NCBI GenBank assembly: GCA_003142355.1
Contig: PLMF01000260.1
Span: 1 to 6,782, forward strand
Source: Bryobacterales bacterium
Lineage (GTDB): Bacteria; Acidobacteriota; Terriglobia; Bryobacterales; Bryobacteraceae
Length of the DNA stretch: 6,782 bases
Reading direction: 5' to 3'
The first letter of the stretch is position 1. Every line of letters starts with the position of its first letter. A program made the translations under genes and the position numbers. The notes under the pieces are model-generated. The model was not told the origin of the DNA, searched no databases, and saw nothing but the letters and a program-made list of their open reading frames with translations. Positions 5,276 through 6,782 of this stretch are shown one piece after another.

Positions 5276-6607
5276 ATGAGAAAATCACTCCTTTTGGTTC
5301 TGGCTGTACCCTTATTGGCGCAGGATTCCCTCTCGTTGCGCGAGGCGGCGCGGTTGGCCCTGCGAGAGAACAAAGCCATCTCCGCCACCAATGCCGGGAT
5401 GCGCGCTTCGGCCGCACGCATCGACGAGGCCCGTGCCGGCAAACTGCCCAAATTGAACTATTCCGAATCCTTTTCGCGCAGCGACAATCCAGTCTTTGTT
5501 TTCAGCTCGCTGTTGACCCAGCACCAATTTGGTGTCGAAAACTTCAATATTGGTCCCCTGAACCGGCCGGATTCCTTGAACAATTTTCAGTCACAACTTA
5601 CGGTGGACCAGGTTCTGTACGACGCCGGTCAAACTCGCAACGCGGTGAAATCGGCCGACCTCTCGCGGCAGATGACCGGAGAAGAGCAGCGCCGAACCCA
5701 GATGCAAGTGATTGCCGGTGTGGTCAGAGCATATTACGGTGCGGTCCTGGCGGCTGAAAGCCTCAAGACGGCGGAGCAAGCGCTCAAGTCCGCCGAAGCG
5801 GACCTGGCGCAGGCAGAATCGGTCCGCACGGCCGGCATGTCGACCGATGTCGATGTGCTCTCGATCCGGGTACATCTTGCCGCTGTTACCGAACAGCGTA
5901 TCCAGAGGGCGGCAGATCTGGATGTAGCAAAATCCGCGCTGAACGACGCGCTCGGGCTCCCTCTGGACACTGGGCATGTCCTAAGTACCGTGCTGAGTCC
6001 ATTGGATTTGCCGAACCTGACGCTGGCGTCCCTGGAAAAGGATGCCTCCACCACGCGCCCGGAGGCCCATCAAATCCACCTGGCGGCAGACCTCGCAAAG
6101 ACGCAGGTCGATTCGGCCCGGAGCGCGCTGCTTCCGCAGGTCGCTTTCCACGCAGCCTTTGAGGCGGACCGCCAACAGTTCATCAATAAGGGTGGGGCCA
6201 ACTGGCTGGCCTCCATCGGCTTGCGCTGGAACCTGTTCAACGGTATGGCCGACAAGGCGCGCATCGAGGAATCGAGCCACTTGCTGGAACGCGCCCATGC
6301 CGACGAGCAGCGCATGGATTCCGCCGTACGCCTCGAAGTACGCCGCGCCTGGGCCGATCTGGGAGCGGCCCAGCAACGGATCGAGGTGGCCAAAGCGGCG
6401 GTGGCTGAAGCCGAGGAAAGTCTGAGGATCACCCAGAACCGCTACGAATCCGGTATGAGCAACGTTACGGACCTTTTGCGAAACGAAACCGGGGTACTGG
6501 AAAGCCAGACCCGGTACCTGGCAGCGGTGCATGACCAACGCATCGCCGCCACCATGCTGGATTTGGCTGCGGGGCGGCTCTCGCCCGACTCGGAGGTATT
6601 GAACTAA
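5276..6607 (+). CDS. TolC-family outer-membrane efflux protein
   Basis: A 443-residue outer-membrane factor that forms the exit duct of a tripartite pump. A short signal peptide is visible (about 1-16, MRKSLLLVLAVPLLAQ). Two OEP repeats follow, each with a beta-strand hairpin and long helices: QLTVDQVLYDAGQTR (107-121) matches GLRWNLFNGMADKAR (315-329), and VRTAGMSTDVDVLSIR (183-198) matches NRYESGMSNVTDLLRN (388-403). Length is normal for the family. I chose ATG 5276 because it begins the signal peptide; the in-frame ATGs at 5207 and nearby lie inside the promoter-like palindrome and would give a non-secretory N-terminus. The ribosome-binding site is weak (GCGGAG at about 5250). It is followed, with a one-base TAATG overlap, by the adaptor gene, so the two are translationally linked. 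Substrate cannot be told from the sequence. Confidence 0.95.
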   Translation: MRKSLLLVLAVPLLAQDSLSLREAARLALRENKAISATNAGMRASAARIDEARAGKLPKLNYSESFSRSDNPVFVFSSLLTQHQFGVENFNIGPLNRPDSLNNFQSQLTVDQVLYDAGQTRNAVKSADLSRQMTGEEQRRTQMQVIAGVVRAYYGAVLAAESLKTAEQALKSAEADLAQAESVRTAGMSTDVDVLSIRVHLAAVTEQRIQRAADLDVAKSALNDALGLPLDTGHVLSTVLSPLDLPNLTLASLEKDASTTRPEAHQIHLAADLAKTQVDSARSALLPQVAFHAAFEADRQQFINKGGANWLASIGLRWNLFNGMADKARIEESSHLLERAHADEQRMDSAVRLEVRRAWADLGAAQQRIEVAKAAVAEAEESLRITQNRYESGMSNVTDLLRNETGVLESQTRYLAAVHDQRIAATMLDLAAGRLSPDSEVLN

Positions 6608-6782
6608 TGCGATTCATTTTTGTCCCCATATTTGCTTCGATTGCGATGTTGAGCGGCTGCGGCGGCAGTGAGCCTCAGCCTAAAGCAGCCTCTGGCCAGC
6701 CGGCTATTCCGGTCCAAACGGCACCGGTAAGCATCCAGCAGTGGCCCGATGTGTACGAGGCTACCGGAACCGTTCGTGCGCG
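6607..6782 (+). CDS. Efflux periplasmic adaptor lipoprotein (partial, cut by window edge)
   Basis: The first 58 codons of a membrane-fusion protein (HlyD/AcrA type) that bridges the inner-membrane pump and the TolC-like duct. The N-terminus MRFIFVPIFASIAMLSGC is a lipoprotein signal with lipobox LSGC and lipidated C18. A flexible spacer rich in G, P, Q and A follows (19-34), then VQTAPVSIQQWPDVYEATGTVRA (about 36-58), which matches the usual start of the RND adaptor barrel ('...v....G.v.a'). The ATG overlaps the preceding stop codon by one base. The gene continues to the right; a pump gene would be expected next, most likely of the RND class, but it is not visible. Confidence 0.85.
   Translation, partial: MRFIFVPIFASIAMLSGCGGSEPQPKAASGQPAIPVQTAPVSIQQWPDVYEATGTVRA

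Overview
This GC-rich window looks like chromosomal DNA of a soil-type bacterium. An Acidobacteriota (Solibacter-like) source is my best guess. It rests only on the flavour of the proteins (the secreted 'RYRGSIADGG...LWIDAGSGLV' protein, a GAF/sigma-54 activator, an OsmC/zinc-finger pair), not on a marker gene. The left sixth is one end of an insertion sequence and the rest is host DNA.

Layout. (1) Positions 1 to about 1100 hold the end of an IS21-family element: the N-terminal 295 codons of the IstA transposase on the minus strand, a leader hairpin, and an end made of 23-bp tandem repeats with an inverted copy. (2) 1168-2040 (+) is a secreted protein of unknown function, starting about 70 bp from the IS end. 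Its C-terminal tail runs antisense into the next gene and is suspicious. (3) 1913-3538 (-) is a GAF-AAA+-HTH sigma-54-dependent activator. (4) Divergent from it are a 59-aa FmdB-type zinc-ribbon protein (3630-3809) and a class I SAM-dependent methyltransferase (3856-4440). (5) Converging on the methyltransferase is a minus-strand pair: an OsmC-family protein (4755-5165) followed by a soluble zf-HC2 zinc-finger, anti-sigma-like protein (4413-4730). (6) Divergent from osmC is a TolC-type outer-membrane efflux protein (5276-6607), overlapping by one base the start of a lipoprotein periplasmic adaptor (6607 to the window edge). This is the beginning of a tripartite (probably RND) efflux operon.

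The main observation is in the two divergent intergenic regions. Each carries two outward-facing copies of one arrangement, GTCAC-N15-GCATC, giving four copies in all, each pointing at a start codon 11 to 36 nt further on. The N15 spacing is identical in all four arms. The distance between back-to-back arms differs: 11 nt between the GTGAC and GTCAC at 3570-3590, and 3 nt at 5207-5219. The sequence therefore suggests one shared promoter or operator class that co-regulates the activator, fmdB-methyltransferase, osmC-zf-HC2 and tolC-adaptor transcription units. The arms do not fit the sigma-54 -24/-12 consensus, so the recognising factor is unassigned. With OsmC, a zinc-binding anti-sigma-like protein and efflux genes together, a stress or detoxification regulon is a reasonable but unproven reading.
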